Shown one piece after another: positions 26,988-36,385 of a DNA stretch of 64,000 nucleotides. The notes below the pieces were generated by a model. That model searched no databases and was not told the DNA's origin. It was given only the letters and a program-made list of their open reading frames with translations. Each line of letters starts with the position of its first letter. Position 1 is the stretch's first letter. The DNA lies in assembly GCA_947503935.1 (NCBI GenBank), contig CANNFR010000007.1, positions 186,001 through 250,000 on the forward strand, given 5' to 3'. Source of the stretch: an uncultured Paracoccaceae bacterium. GTDB taxonomy: Bacteria > Pseudomonadota > Alphaproteobacteria > Rhodobacterales > Rhodobacteraceae. Position numbers and translations under genes: made by a program.

Positions 26988-28468
26988 TGTTGGTGCAGGA
27001 TCACGACCGGGCCGGCGGCTATTGGGGGGCGGTTTACGCCTTTTGTGCCGTGAAGGGATTGCAGGTGGTGATCGACGGGCCGGTCGGGTGTGAGAACCTG
27101 CCGGTGACCAGCGTGCTGCATTACACCGACGCGCTGCCGCCGCACGAACTGCCCATCGTGACGACCGGCCTCGGCGAGGAAGAGCTGGGCCGCGACGGGA
27201 CCGAGGGCGCGATGAAGCGGGCCTGGGGGACGCTCGACCCGGCGCTGCCGGCGGTCGTTGTGACCGGCAGCATCGCCGAGATGATCGGCGGGGGCGTCAC
27301 GCCGCAGGGCACGAACATCCAGCGCTTTCTGCCGCGGACCATCGACGAGGATCAGTGGGAATGCGCCGACCGGGCGATGACCTGGATCTTTACGGAATAT
27401 GGCATGACCAAGGGCCGGATGCCGCCCGAGAAGAAGCGCGACGAGGGCGCGGCGCCCCGCGTGAACATCCTCGGGCCGATGTACGGCACCTTCAACATGC
27501 CCTCGGACCTGGCCGAGATCCGGCGTCTGGTCGAAGGGATCGGCGCCGAGGTGAACATGGTGATGCCGCTGGGTGCGCATCTGGCCGAGATGCGCAATCT
27601 GGTGAATGCTGACGCCAACATCGTGATGTACCGCGAATTCGGGCGCGGCTTGGCGGAAGTGCTGGGCAAGCCCTATCTCCAGGCGCCCATCGGGATCGAA
27701 TCGACCACCGCCTTCCTGCGCACCCTGGGCGAGATGCTGGGGCTTGACCCCGAGCCGTTCATCGCGCGCGAGAAGCATTCGACCATCAAGCCGGTCTGGG
27801 ACCTTTGGCGCAGTGTGACGCAGGATTTCTTTGCCACGGCCAGCTTCGCCATTGTCGCGAACGAGACCTATGCCCGCGGCATCCGCCATTTCCTTGAGGC
27901 CGATCTTGGCCTGCCCTGCGCCTTCGCGGTGGCCCGCCTGCGCGGCAAGAAGACGAACAACGAGGAGGTGCGCGCGATGATGCATGCAAAACGCCCCCTC
28001 GTCGTGATGGGATCGATCAACGAAAAGATGTACCTGGCCGAGATGTCGGGCGGCCACGGGCCGAAGCCCGCCTTCATTCCGGCAAGCTTTCCTGGCGCCG
28101 CGATCCGCCGCGCCACGGGCACGCCCTTCATGGGGTATGCCGGCGCCACCTACCTGGTGCAGGAAGTGTGCAATGCGCTGTTCGATGCGCTTTTCCACAT
28201 CCTGCCCTTGGGCAGCGAAATGGATGCAGCCGACGCCACGCCCACGACGCTGCGCCGTGATTTCCCGTGGGACGAGGACGCGCTGGCCGCCCTCGACCGG
28301 ATCGTGGCCGAACACCCGATCCTCACCCGCATTTCCGCGGCCAAGACGCTCCGCGATGCCGCCGAAAAATCCGCCCTCGCGCAAGGCGCCGAGCGCGTGG
28401 TGATTGAGACAATCCGAGCCCTGCAACCGGCAGGCTTCGCCCAAGACGACCACAAAGGAGAAAAGTGA
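26987..28468 (+). CDS. bchZ: Chlorophyllide reductase subunit Z
   Basis: 493 residues, NifK/BchB-like. The early [19 protein letters not shown] region (Cys35) is the cluster-binding part, and [11 protein letters not shown] lies near 98. It pairs with BchY and takes electrons from BchX. The start at 26987 has GGGAGG about 8 nt before it; an in-frame ATG at 26933 lies within the repeat array and is less likely. pufQ begins directly after the stop codon. Confidence 0.95.
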   Translation: MLVQDHDRAGGYWGAVYAFCAVKGLQVVIDGPVGCENLPVTSVLHYTDALPPHELPIVTTGLGEEELGRDGTEGAMKRAWGTLDPALPAVVVTGSIAEMIGGGVTPQGTNIQRFLPRTIDEDQWECADRAMTWIFTEYGMTKGRMPPEKKRDEGAAPRVNILGPMYGTFNMPSDLAEIRRLVEGIGAEVNMVMPLGAHLAEMRNLVNADANIVMYREFGRGLAEVLGKPYLQAPIGIESTTAFLRTLGEMLGLDPEPFIAREKHSTIKPVWDLWRSVTQDFFATASFAIVANETYARGIRHFLEADLGLPCAFAVARLRGKKTNNEEVRAMMHAKRPLVVMGSINEKMYLAEMSGGHGPKPAFIPASFPGAAIRRATGTPFMGYAGATYLVQEVCNALFDALFHILPLGSEMDAADATPTTLRRDFPWDEDALAALDRIVAEHPILTRISAAKTLRDAAEKSALAQGAERVVIETIRALQPAGFAQDDHKGEK

Positions 28469-28690
28469 ATGGCCGATCAAACGACCGACATTCCGATGCA
28501 GCGTACGACGAAGCCGCCCAAGGCCGAGTTCTACACGTATTTCGGCATCATCTTCATCGCCACCCTGCCGCTGTCGACGCTTACCTGGGCGCTGGCCGCG
28601 GTGAAGGGCGGGCGCCTGCCGGCCAAGGGCCCGGTGGCGCGCGCCTGGAGCCAGGCGCGGATCATCACGCCGATGATCTTCTCGGCCTGA
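28469..28690 (+). CDS. pufQ: Bacteriochlorophyll-synthesis/LH assembly factor PufQ
   Basis: 73 residues with one hydrophobic segment (about 25-45) and the conserved C-terminal A-R-I-I-T-P-M-I-F-S-A. PufQ is a small membrane protein needed for normal bacteriochlorophyll formation and pigment-protein assembly in Rhodobacter. The ATG abuts the bchZ stop codon (TGA-ATG), so puf expression is continuous with the bch operon. It identifies the group as Rhodobacter/Roseobacter-like. Confidence 0.9.
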   Translation: MADQTTDIPMQRTTKPPKAEFYTYFGIIFIATLPLSTLTWALAAVKGGRLPAKGPVARAWSQARIITPMIFSA

Positions 28691-28700
28691 GGGCGACGTA

Positions 28701-28787
28701 TCCGCTCTGCCCTGATGGGCGCGGAGCACCCGAGGTTCGCCCCCCGACTTGGGGCGGATGATCCGGTGGAACGTGAGGTTCCGCCGG
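28701..28787 (+). promoter_or_regulatory. Hairpin series in the pufQ-pufB intercistronic region
   Basis: Three stems lie in the 150-nt gap: GCCC/GGGC extended by TCCGC/GCGGA across a 3-nt bulge (28701-28725), CGCCCC/GGGGCG (28738-28756), and a 10-bp stem CCGGTGGAAC with GTTCCGCCGG, one G-T pair (28763-28787). Such structures set processing and stability of the puf mRNA 5' of pufBA in relatives. The gap holds no gene. Confidence 0.6.
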
Positions 28788-28840
28788 AGACCTGGCCGCC
28801 AGGTGGCGCGGCATCAGTCTGACGTTCCGGAGGAAAGTTA

Positions 28841-28990
28841 ATGGCTGATAATACCGACCTGTCCTTCACAGGTCTTACCGACGAGCAGGCCCAGGAACTG
28901 CACGCGGTGTATATGCAAGGCCTGTACCTCTTCGCAGGGGTCGCAGTGGTCGCGCATATCGCCACGTACTTCTGGGCACCGTGGTTCTGA
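28841..28990 (+). CDS. pufB: Light-harvesting 1 (B875) beta subunit
   Basis: 49 residues: an acidic N-terminus ([17 protein letters not shown]) then one transmembrane helix with the bacteriochlorophyll-binding His ([13 protein letters not shown]). H-A-V-Y-M upstream gives the second conserved His. CGGAGGAAAG precedes the ATG. The helix lies in the inner membrane, paired with PufA in the LH1 ring. pufA follows after 13 nt. Confidence 0.95.
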   Translation: MADNTDLSFTGLTDEQAQELHAVYMQGLYLFAGVAVVAHIATYFWAPWF

Positions 28991-29003
28991 GGAGGATCAA
29001 AGA

Positions 29004-29177
29004 ATGGCAAAATTCTACAAGATCTGGCTGATCTTCGATCCCCGCAGGGTGTTCGTCGCCCAGGGTGTGTTCCTTTTCCTGCTGGCTGTGATGATCCACC
29101 TGGTGGTTCTGAGCAGCGGCCTGAACTGGTTCGAAAACGCTGCCGCCCGCAAAGAAGCGGCAATGGCATCGAACTGA
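29004..29177 (+). CDS. pufA: Light-harvesting 1 (B875) alpha subunit
   Basis: 57 residues: the [17 protein letters not shown] start typical of LH1 alpha, then the membrane helix with the pigment-binding His in V-M-I-H-L-V-V-L-S, and a short polar tail. GGAGGATC precedes the ATG. With PufB it forms the core antenna around the reaction centre. A strong hairpin follows at 29206-29238 before pufL. Confidence 0.95.
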   Translation: MAKFYKIWLIFDPRRVFVAQGVFLFLLAVMIHLVVLSSGLNWFENAAARKEAAMASN

Positions 29178-29205
29178 GGCAGAACACCAGCCTTGCGAAA
29201 AAGCA

Positions 29206-29238
29206 CGCGGGCGGCGACCCTTCATGGATCCGCCCGCG
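29206..29238 (+). promoter_or_regulatory. pufA-pufL intercistronic RNA hairpin
   Basis: A perfect 9-bp GC stem, CGCGGGCGG/CCGCCCGCG with a 15-nt loop, lies 28 nt past pufA. A second stem GGCGGC/GCCGCC is at 29303-29317, before pufL. In Rhodobacter the equivalent structure protects pufBA mRNA from 3' decay and sets the excess of LH1 over reaction-centre subunits; the same role is inferred here. Confidence 0.8.
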
Positions 29239-29335
29239 GCAAATCCGACAAGACAAGCGACGGCTGAGGCCCCGGATGGCTTCGCCGCCAGAGTAAAGCC
29301 CGGGCGGCGCGGCCGCCAAACGCGGAGTAAGACGC

Positions 29336-30184
29336 ATGGCATTGCTGAGTTTCGAACGCAAATACCGCGTCCGTGGTGGGACGCTGATCGGCGGCGATCT
29401 GTTCGACTTCTGGGTTGGCCCCTTCTATGTGGGCTTCTTCGGAGTGACGACGGCCTTCTTCGCCGCTCTTGGAACAATTCTGATCTTCTACGGCGCGGCG
29501 ATGCAGGGCACGTTCAACCCGTGGACCATCAACATCGCGCCGCCCGATTTGTCCTATGGCCTGGGCCTGGCGCCGCTTCTGGAGGGCGGGCTGTGGCAGA
29601 TCATCACGATCTGCGCCATCGGCGCCTTCGTCAGCTGGGCTTTGCGCGAGGTTGAGATCTGCCGCAAGCTGGGGATGGGCTATCACGTGCCCTTCGCCTT
29701 CGGCGTTGCGATCTTCGCCTATGTGACGCTGGTGGTGATCCGGCCGGTCCTGATGGGGGCCTGGGGGCACGGCTTTCCTTACGGGATCTTCAGCCATCTC
29801 GATTGGGTGTCGAACACCGGCTACGCCTATCTACATTTCCATTACAACCCGGCGCATATGCTGGCGGTGACGTTCTTCTTCACCACCACCCTGGCGCTGG
29901 CCCTTCACGGCGCGCTGATCCTGTCGGCGGCCAACCCCGAGAAGGGCGAGGAGATGAAGACGCCCGATCACGAGGACACGTTCTTTCGCGACTTCATCGG
30001 CTATTCCGTCGGCACGCTGGGCATTCATCGTCTGGGGCTGTTGCTGGCGCTGAATGCCGGGTTCTGGTCGGCGGTCTGCATCGTGATCTCGGGGCCGGTC
30101 TGGACCAAGGGCTGGCCCGAATGGTGGAACTGGTGGCTCGACCTGCCGATCTGGCCGGCCGCGCAAGTGGCGGGGGGGATGTAA
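29336..30184 (+). CDS. pufL: Photosynthetic reaction centre L subunit
   Basis: 282 residues with five membrane helices. It opens with the family [16 protein letters not shown] and keeps the conserved histidines for bacteriochlorophyll ([14 protein letters not shown]) and for the non-heme iron/quinone side (A-L-H-G-A, G-I-H-R-L-G). With PufM it binds the special pair, bacteriopheophytins and quinones for charge separation. GGAG precedes the ATG. pufM begins 3 nt after the stop. Confidence 0.97.
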   Translation: MALLSFERKYRVRGGTLIGGDLFDFWVGPFYVGFFGVTTAFFAALGTILIFYGAAMQGTFNPWTINIAPPDLSYGLGLAPLLEGGLWQIITICAIGAFVSWALREVEICRKLGMGYHVPFAFGVAIFAYVTLVVIRPVLMGAWGHGFPYGIFSHLDWVSNTGYAYLHFHYNPAHMLAVTFFFTTTLALALHGALILSAANPEKGEEMKTPDHEDTFFRDFIGYSVGTLGIHRLGLLLALNAGFWSAVCIVISGPVWTKGWPEWWNWWLDLPIWPAAQVAGGM

Positions 30185-30187
30185 GCG

Positions 30188-31153
30188 ATGCCCGAATATC
30201 AGAACATATTCACGCAAGTTCAGGTCCAGGGGGCCCCGGAATGGGGCATGGACAACGAGCTGAACATGATGGACGAACGCGCCGGGCGGCCGCGGTTCAG
30301 CACGCTGGTCGGCTGGCTGGGCAACGCGCAATTGGGGCCGATCTATCTGGGCGTCTTCGGTGTCGTGTCGCTGGCCACGGGCCTCATCTGGTTCAACATC
30401 GTGGGTCTGAACATGCTGGCGCAAGTCGGCTGGTCGATCCCCGAATTCATCCGCCAGCTCTTCTGGCTGGCGCTTGAACCGCCGAGCCCTGAATACGGGC
30501 TGACCATCCCGCCCTTGAACGATGGCGGCTGGTTCATCATCGCGTCCTTCTTTCTGCTGGTCAGCGTGATGTCCTGGTGGGTCAGGTCGTACGAGCTGGC
30601 GCGCATGCACAAGATGGGCAAGCACGTCGCCTGGGCCTTTCTGGCCGCGATCTGGCTGTTCCTGGTGCTGGGTCTTTTCCGCCCGATCCTGATGGGGTCG
30701 TGGTCTGAGGCCGTGCCCTACGGCATCTTCCCACACCTCGATTGGACCACGGCATTCAGCATCCGCTACGGAAACCTCTACTACAACCCGTTCCACTGCC
30801 TTTCAATCGTGTTCCTCTACGGCTCGGTCCTGCTGTTCGCGATGCACGGCGCCACGATCCTGGCCGTCTCCCGCTTCGGCGGCGACCGCGAGTTGGAGCA
30901 GATCGTTGACCGGGGCACCGCCTCGGAGCGTGCCGCGCTCTTCTGGCGCTGGACCATGGGGTTCAACGCCACGATGGAGGGCATTCACCGCTGGGCCTGG
31001 TGGTTCGCCGTCTTGACGCCGATCACGGGTGGCATCGGCATCCTCTTGACCGGCACCGTGGTCGACAACTGGTTCCTCTGGGCGGTCGAGCACAACTTCG
31101 CGCCTGAATATCTCGAGCCCTATGGCTACGAGTCCTATGTGACGGGAGAATGA
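30188..31153 (+). CDS. pufM: Photosynthetic reaction centre M subunit
   Basis: 321 residues, five membrane helices. [12 protein letters not shown] opens the protein, [10 protein letters not shown] holds the special-pair His, and A-M-H-G-A-T and G-I-H-R-W-A-W-W are iron/quinone ligands. The C-terminus ([11 protein letters not shown]) is a little longer than the core, as in reaction centres that bind a PufC cytochrome. pufC starts 3 nt downstream. Confidence 0.97.
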   Translation: MPEYQNIFTQVQVQGAPEWGMDNELNMMDERAGRPRFSTLVGWLGNAQLGPIYLGVFGVVSLATGLIWFNIVGLNMLAQVGWSIPEFIRQLFWLALEPPSPEYGLTIPPLNDGGWFIIASFFLLVSVMSWWVRSYELARMHKMGKHVAWAFLAAIWLFLVLGLFRPILMGSWSEAVPYGIFPHLDWTTAFSIRYGNLYYNPFHCLSIVFLYGSVLLFAMHGATILAVSRFGGDRELEQIVDRGTASERAALFWRWTMGFNATMEGIHRWAWWFAVLTPITGGIGILLTGTVVDNWFLWAVEHNFAPEYLEPYGYESYVTGE

Positions 31154-31156
31154 GCC

Positions 31157-32272
31157 ATGTTGCCGAAATGGTTTAACGACTGGAACTCTGAAAACCCGAC
31201 AAACATCTACGGCCCCGCGATCCTTGTGGGGGTCGTGGGGGGCGCGGTGTTCGCGGCGGCCATGCTGGTGGCCTTCGGGCGGCCCTTTGCGGTGGAAGCC
31301 GCGCAGACCGGCCCGCGCGGCACCGGCATGTCGGTGACCGACTTCGTTTCGGACAACGCCACGCCCGATCCGACGATCGACCTTTACTATACCGAGCCGC
31401 CTTACATCCCCGAGGGTGGTGAGGCGCTGGCCGGCGATGTCTATGAAAACGTCCAGGTTCTGGGTGACCTGACCGAGGACAACTTCAACCGCCTGATGAA
31501 TGCGATCACCCAATGGGTCTCGCCCGAGCAGGGCTGCGCCTATTGCCACGGCGATGTGGATATCGCGGAATACGGGGCCGATGACCTCTATACCAAGGTC
31601 GTCTCGCGCCGGATGATCCAGATGACACAGAACCTGAACGAAAACTGGTCGGGCCATGTGAATATCTCGGGCGAGGCGGGGGTGAATTGTTATACCTGCC
31701 ACCGTGGCGAAAACGTGCCGTCGGACATTTGGTTCAGGATCGCGCCTGTGACCGAGGCGACGGCCGGCTGGGCCTCGGTCCAGAACCGCGTGACGATGCA
31801 AAGCGGGTCGACCTCGCTGCCGTCGGACGCGCTTGAGAAATACCTGCTGGAAAGCGAATTGATCGCCGTCCATGACCTTGATCCGCGCGTCGCGGGCCGG
31901 GCCAGCGACGAGGGGTACCGCACCTGGCAGGATACCGAACGCACCTTCAGCCTGATGAACTACTTCGACAATTCCCTGGGTGTGAATTGTGTCTTCTGCC
32001 ACAACAGCCGCGCCTTCTACGATGTCGCCCAGGCCACACCGCAATGGGCCACGGCCCAGCTGGCCATCGGCATGGTGCAGGAGATGAACGTCGATTACCT
32101 GGTACCCCTGCGGGACGTATACCCGCCCGAGCGATTGGGCCCGGTCTATGCCGATGCCCCGAAAGCGGCCTGTGCGACCTGCCACAAGGGCTATCAGCGA
32201 CCGATGGGTGGTTTCGACGCCATCGGCGATTGGCCAGAGCTCGCCGCCACCGGCGCCCCGGTCTACGAATGA
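31157..32272 (+). CDS. pufC: Tetraheme cytochrome c subunit of the reaction centre
   Basis: 371 residues. Four C-x-x-C-H heme sites start at Cys127, Cys178, Cys278 and Cys339, with Met ligands between. It re-reduces the photo-oxidised special pair from the periplasmic side. The N-terminus keeps one hydrophobic helix (about 20-40) followed directly by G-R-P-F-A-V-E, with no Cys, so it should stay anchored by the helix rather than by a lipid. It takes the place held by pufX in Rhodobacter. Confidence 0.96.
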   Translation: MLPKWFNDWNSENPTNIYGPAILVGVVGGAVFAAAMLVAFGRPFAVEAAQTGPRGTGMSVTDFVSDNATPDPTIDLYYTEPPYIPEGGEALAGDVYENVQVLGDLTEDNFNRLMNAITQWVSPEQGCAYCHGDVDIAEYGADDLYTKVVSRRMIQMTQNLNENWSGHVNISGEAGVNCYTCHRGENVPSDIWFRIAPVTEATAGWASVQNRVTMQSGSTSLPSDALEKYLLESELIAVHDLDPRVAGRASDEGYRTWQDTERTFSLMNYFDNSLGVNCVFCHNSRAFYDVAQATPQWATAQLAIGMVQEMNVDYLVPLRDVYPPERLGPVYADAPKAACATCHKGYQRPMGGFDAIGDWPELAATGAPVYE

Positions 32273-32381
32273 GGCGGGGCGGCACATATGCCGCCTGCCC
32301 ACCGGGATCGGGCCGGTCGCTCGGCTCGATTTTCGGGGCCTCCACACCCCGGTTCCCTTCCTGTTTGCTACAGGACACCTG

Positions 32382-32413
32382 ACGCCGCGGGACGTGCTCC
32401 CGCGGCGTTTTTT
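32382..32413 (+). terminator. Strong intrinsic terminator after pufC
   Basis: ACGCCGCGGGA and TCCCGCGGCGT form an 11-bp perfect stem with a 5-nt loop, followed by six T. It closes the crt-bch-puf transcript, only 18 nt before the dxs start codon, so dxs is partly read-through or needs its own promoter. Confidence 0.92.
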
Positions 32414-32431
32414 GATGACGGAGGTTTGTTC

Positions 32432-34354
32432 ATGACCCGCCCCGATACCCCGATTCTCGACCGTGTTGCAGGACCTGCCGACCTGAAGGCGCTGGGCGAT
32501 GCCGATCTGGCCGTTCTGGCCGACGAATTGCGCGCCGAGGTGATTTCGGCCGTGTCGGAAACCGGCGGGCATCTGGGGTCATCGCTGGGCGTGGTCGAAT
32601 TGTCGGTTGCGATCCATGCGGTCTTCAACACGCCGTTCGACAAGCTGGTCTGGGATGTGGGCCACCAATGCTATCCGCACAAGATCCTGACCGGGCGGCG
32701 GAGCCGCATCCGCACCTTGCGGCAGGAGGGCGGGCTTTCGGGCTTCACCAAGCGCAGCGAATCCGAGTTCGACCCGTTCGGCGCGGCCCATTCCTCAACC
32801 TCCATCTCGGCCGCTCTGGGCTTTGCGGTGGGCCGTGACATGGGGCGCCCCACGGGCGATGCGATTGCCGTGATCGGCGACGGGTCAATCAGTGCGGGCA
32901 TGGCCTATGAGGCGCTGAACAATGCGGGCCATGAGGGGCGGCGCCTCTTCGTGATCCTGAACGATAACGAGATGTCGATCGCCCCGCCGGTGGGCGCGAT
33001 GTCGAAATACCTTTCGGGCCTTTATGCGGGCAACACGCCCTTCGCGGCGTTCAAGGATATGGCCGAAGGGTTTGAGAAAGCCCTGCCTGGCCCCTTGCGC
33101 GATGGGGCCCGTCGCGCGCGACAGCTGGTCACCGGTATGCCGGGCGGTGGCACCTTGTTCGAAGAGTTGGGCTTTTCCTATATCGGCCCGATTGACGGCC
33201 ACGATATGGGCCAGCTTCTGCCGGTTCTGCGCGCAGCCCATGCGCGTGCCACGGGCCCCGTTCTGATCCATTGCTGCACGGTCAAGGGCAAGGGCTATGC
33301 GCCCGCCGAAAGCTCGGCTGACAAGTACCATGGCGTGTCGAAATTCAATGTGGTCTCGGGTGAGCAATCGAAGGGCAAGTCGAACGCACCGGCCTATACC
33401 AAGGTTTTTGGCAACGCCCTGACCGCCGAGGCCGAGAGGGACACCCGGGTCGTGGCGGTGACCGCCGCGATGCCATCGGGCACGGGGCTGGACATCTTCG
33501 CCAAGCGCTTCCCCGCGCGGGTCTTCGATGTCGGCATTGCCGAGCAGCACGGCGTGACGTTCTGCGCAGGCATGGCGGCGGCGGGGCTGAAACCGTTTGC
33601 GACGATCTATTCGACCTTCCTGCAGCGCGGGTACGACCAGGTGGTGCATGACGTGGCCCTGCAAAAGCTGCCCGTTCGCTTTGCCATTGACCGGGCCGGG
33701 TTGGTCGGCGCCGATGGGGCCACCCATGCCGGCGCCTTCGACGTGGCGTATCTGTCGAACCTGCCGGGCTTCGTGGTGATGGCCGCAGGCGATGAGGCCG
33801 AGCTGATGCACATGGTCGCCACCGCCACGGCCTATGACGAAGGCCCCATCGCGTTCCGCTATCCGCGCGGCGAAGGTGTGGGCGTCGACCTGCCCGAACG
33901 CGGCGAGGTGCTTGAGATCGGCAAGGGCCGCATTGCGCGTGAGGGCGGCACCCTGGCACTGTTGTCCTTCGGCGCGCACCTGTCGGAATGCCTGCGCGCG
34001 GCGGAGGAGCTGGAGGCCAAGGGCGTCTCGGTTACCGTGGCTGATGCGCGGTTTGCCAAGCCGCTGGACACCGACCTGGTCGCTGAGCTGGCCGACAACC
34101 ACGCCGCGCTGATCACGGTTGAGCAAGGCGCCGAGGGCGGGTTTGGTGCGCAGGTGCTGCACCATCTGGCGCGGACCGGGCGCCTCGACCGGGGCCTTGC
34201 GATCCGCACCATGACGCTGCCCGACCGCTTCATCGAACAGGCCAGCCCCGTCGCGATGTACCGCGACGCCGGGCTGACGGCGGCGGATATCACCGCAACC
34301 GCGCTGCGCACCTTGGGGATCAGCGCGCCGGAATTTGGCCGCCGCAAAGCCTGA
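32432..34354 (+). CDS. dxs: 1-deoxy-D-xylulose-5-phosphate synthase
   Basis: 640 residues, standard length. The thiamine-diphosphate motif G-D-G-S-I-S-A-G (149-156) and its N-D-N-E-M-S-I partner, and the transketolase-type H-Q and H-S-S-T-S residues are present. It makes DXP from pyruvate and glyceraldehyde-3-phosphate, the first step of the MEP isoprenoid route feeding CrtE. ACGGAGG precedes ATG 32432, which follows the puf terminator. A dxs copy next to puf is usual in the Rhodobacter group; another dxs may exist elsewhere. Confidence 0.95.
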   Translation: MTRPDTPILDRVAGPADLKALGDADLAVLADELRAEVISAVSETGGHLGSSLGVVELSVAIHAVFNTPFDKLVWDVGHQCYPHKILTGRRSRIRTLRQEGGLSGFTKRSESEFDPFGAAHSSTSISAALGFAVGRDMGRPTGDAIAVIGDGSISAGMAYEALNNAGHEGRRLFVILNDNEMSIAPPVGAMSKYLSGLYAGNTPFAAFKDMAEGFEKALPGPLRDGARRARQLVTGMPGGGTLFEELGFSYIGPIDGHDMGQLLPVLRAAHARATGPVLIHCCTVKGKGYAPAESSADKYHGVSKFNVVSGEQSKGKSNAPAYTKVFGNALTAEAERDTRVVAVTAAMPSGTGLDIFAKRFPARVFDVGIAEQHGVTFCAGMAAAGLKPFATIYSTFLQRGYDQVVHDVALQKLPVRFAIDRAGLVGADGATHAGAFDVAYLSNLPGFVVMAAGDEAELMHMVATATAYDEGPIAFRYPRGEGVGVDLPERGEVLEIGKGRIAREGGTLALLSFGAHLSECLRAAEELEAKGVSVTVADARFAKPLDTDLVAELADNHAALITVEQGAEGGFGAQVLHHLARTGRLDRGLAIRTMTLPDRFIEQASPVAMYRDAGLTAADITATALRTLGISAPEFGRRKA

Positions 34355-34355
34355 C

Positions 34356-34445
34356 ATGGCGGCGTTCTGGGACCTTGCCGAGCGATTGAGCGCGCACGGG
34401 TTTGATGTTGTCCGATTTGTCAAACCCGCCGAAGCGCCCGCCTGA
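34356..34445 (+). pseudogene. 29-codon ORF after dxs, possible gene remnant
   Basis: The ATG lies 1 nt after the dxs stop. The short peptide (start M-A-A-F-W-D-L-A-E-R-L, end V-K-P-A-E-A-P-A) has a G-F-D-V-V-R-F-V-K-P-style segment reminiscent of the N-terminus of epoxyqueuosine reductase, then ends. I see no continuation in the next frames. It may be a truncated leftover or chance. Confidence 0.25.
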
Positions 34446-34540
34446 CGGCACCTTGCGGGAACCAAACGCGGCTTTGTGCGTTTCTTTCTCGAAATCAGGC
34501 TGCATTCCGCAGCTTTCAAGAAGGTGAAAAGGACAGGGAC

Positions 34541-34795
34541 ATGGCTGGAATTGGATGGCTTGGCGCCATTATCATTGGCGCGCTTGCAGGTTGGATTGCC
34601 GAGAAGATCATGAAGGCCGATCACGGCCTGTTGCTGAACATCCTTCTCGGCATTGCCGGTGCTTTGGTCTTGAACTTCATTCTGGTAGCCGTTGCAGGCG
34701 GGACATTGGGCGGCGTTATTGGCCAACTGATCGTTGCTGTGATCGGCGCGTGCCTGCTGATCTGGGGTTACCGGATGGTCCGCCGATCCACATAA
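34541..34795 (+). CDS. GlsB/YeaQ/YmgE family stress-response membrane protein
   Basis: 84 residues, almost wholly hydrophobic with three predicted helices and Gly-rich G-W-I-A-E-K-I and G-G-V-I-G-Q-L segments, typical of the transglycosylase-associated family. These small inner-membrane proteins are often stress-induced; the molecular role is unknown. AAGGTGAAAAGGACAG precedes the ATG. An intrinsic terminator follows. Confidence 0.85.
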   Translation: MAGIGWLGAIIIGALAGWIAEKIMKADHGLLLNILLGIAGALVLNFILVAVAGGTLGGVIGQLIVAVIGACLLIWGYRMVRRST

Positions 34796-34819
34796 GCCGA
34801 CATTTACCCCCTCGTATTG

Positions 34820-34854
34820 CCGCCCGCAGCGCGTTAAGCCTGCGGGCGGTTTTG
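34820..34854 (+). terminator. Intrinsic terminator after the YeaQ-like gene
   Basis: CCGCCCGCAG and CTGCGGGCGG form a perfect 10-bp stem followed by TTTTG, 25 nt past the stop codon. Confidence 0.88.
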
Positions 34855-34870
34855 TATTTCGGGTGTCGGG

Positions 34871-35212
34871 ATGGCGGAAAAAGGGGACGGACGCACTTCG
34901 CGGCAGCAGGTTTTCACATTGCTGGTCGAGGTCGGCCGCAAGACGGGTGACGGATTGCCAAAAGGTGCAACCGGCGGCGCCTTGCTCTGCTACGCGTCCG
35001 GCGTGGATGAGGCCGAGGCCGTGCGCGAAACCGTCGCTATCCTGAAACAGGCCGACCTCGCCCCTCTGGATGTCAGCGGCTACGGCACGCTGGACGAGCG
35101 GCTGAAAGCCGGCGAGGACATTCCCGCAGAAGAACGTGCCCTGATGGATCGCGCACTGGCGGAAAACTCTGTGATCGTCGCGCAGATGACGCCATTCTTC
35201 GAAAAAGCCTGA
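34871..35212 (+). CDS. Uncharacterised small protein upstream of dapE
   Basis: 113 residues, no signal or membrane segment; family not recognised. The sequence is mixed alpha/beta: a helix near 12-25 (Q-V-F-T-L-L-V-E-V-G), A-T-G-G-A-L-L-C-Y-A with a single Cys, then charged helices. Its start follows the terminator closely and dapE begins 21 nt after the stop with its own AAGGAG, so the two may be co-transcribed. Confidence 0.55.
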   Translation: MAEKGDGRTSRQQVFTLLVEVGRKTGDGLPKGATGGALLCYASGVDEAEAVRETVAILKQADLAPLDVSGYGTLDERLKAGEDIPAEERALMDRALAENSVIVAQMTPFFEKA

Positions 35213-35233
35213 GCCCGCACAAGGAGCGTACCC

Positions 35234-36385
35234 ATGACCGACCCCGTCGCCCTGACCGCCGATCTGATCCGCTGCGCGTCGGTCACACCGGCCGATGGCG
35301 GTGCGATGGGGGTGCTTGAGGCGGTTCTGTCCGAGGCGGGGTTTGAATGCCACCGGGCGGATCGCGGCGATGTGGCGAACCTCTACGCGCGCTGGGGCGC
35401 CAAGGGCCATCCGCGCACATTCGGGTTCAACGGCCATACCGACGTGGTGCCCGTGGGCGACCTGGCCGCGTGGAGCGTCGACCCTTTCGGGGCCGAGAAG
35501 AAAGACGGTCAGATCTGGGGCCGTGGCGCGGCCGATATGAAATCGGGCGTCGCGGCCTTTGCCGCCGCCGCGGTGGATTTCGTGCGCGACACCCCGCCCG
35601 ATGGTGCAATTGTCCTGGCGATCACCGGCGATGAAGAGGGCGATGCGGTCGACGGCACCGTCGCCCTGCTGGACTGGATGGCCGCCAATGATGAACGCAT
35701 GGCCGCCTGCATCGTGGGCGAACCCACCTGCCCCGAGCGTATGGGCGAGATGATGAAGATCGGCCGTCGCGGGTCGATGACGGCCTTCCTGACCGCGACC
35801 GGCGTGCAAGGCCATTCGGCCTATCCGCACCGGGCGAAAAACCCCGTCCATGCGATGGCGGCGCTGGTGCATAGCCTTGCCTCGGCCACGCTGGACGACG
35901 GCACCCAGCATTTCGACCCCTCCACCCTGGCGGTGGTGACCTTCGATACCGGCAACCCCGCGCAGAACGTGATCCCGGCCGAGGCGCGCGCCACGGTGAA
36001 TATCCGCTTCAACGACACCCATAGTGGCGCCAGCCTGACCGCCTGGCTGAACGAAGAAGCCACGAAGGTGGCTGATGAGTGTGGTGTGCAGATCGCGATG
36101 GATGTGAAGATTTCGGGCGAGGCGTTTCTGACACCGCCGGGCGCGCTGTCCGCCCTGGTCGCCGATGCGGTCGAGGCCGAGACGGGCCTGCGCCCGGTGC
36201 TCTCTACCTCGGGCGGCACGTCGGATGCGCGCTTCGTCAAAGACCATTGCCCAGTCGTGGAATTCGGCCTGGTCGGCGCCACGATGCACAAGGTCGATGA
36301 GCGGGTCGAGACGGATCATATCCACCAGCTCAAGGCGATCTACACCCGCATCCTGCGCGACTATTTCGCCGATCCGAAACCATGA
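35234..36385 (+). CDS. dapE: Succinyl-diaminopimelate desuccinylase
   Basis: 383 residues, M20-type binuclear zinc hydrolase. Metal ligands are visible in F-N-G-H-T-D-V-V-P (His and Asp), W-G-R-G-A-A-D-M-K (Asp), G-D-E-E-G-D (catalytic and metal Glu), E-P-T and the late V-E-F-G. It releases succinate from N-succinyl-LL-diaminopimelate; dapD is at 7863. AAGGAG precedes the ATG. The next gene starts inside its stop codon (ATGA). Confidence 0.94.
   Translation: MTDPVALTADLIRCASVTPADGGAMGVLEAVLSEAGFECHRADRGDVANLYARWGAKGHPRTFGFNGHTDVVPVGDLAAWSVDPFGAEKKDGQIWGRGAADMKSGVAAFAAAAVDFVRDTPPDGAIVLAITGDEEGDAVDGTVALLDWMAANDERMAACIVGEPTCPERMGEMMKIGRRGSMTAFLTATGVQGHSAYPHRAKNPVHAMAALVHSLASATLDDGTQHFDPSTLAVVTFDTGNPAQNVIPAEARATVNIRFNDTHSGASLTAWLNEEATKVADECGVQIAMDVKISGEAFLTPPGALSALVADAVEAETGLRPVLSTSGGTSDARFVKDHCPVVEFGLVGATMHKVDERVETDHIHQLKAIYTRILRDYFADPKP

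Noticed and set aside
28691-32273. pufX in the puf operon
   Set aside because: No small membrane ORF follows pufM; pufC occupies the place.
32885-36325. Very long antisense open frame opposite dxs, yeaQ-like and dapE
   Set aside because: It lies antisense to three well-supported genes and its translation is low-complexity His/Arg/Gly-rich, as expected of a GC-rich shadow.
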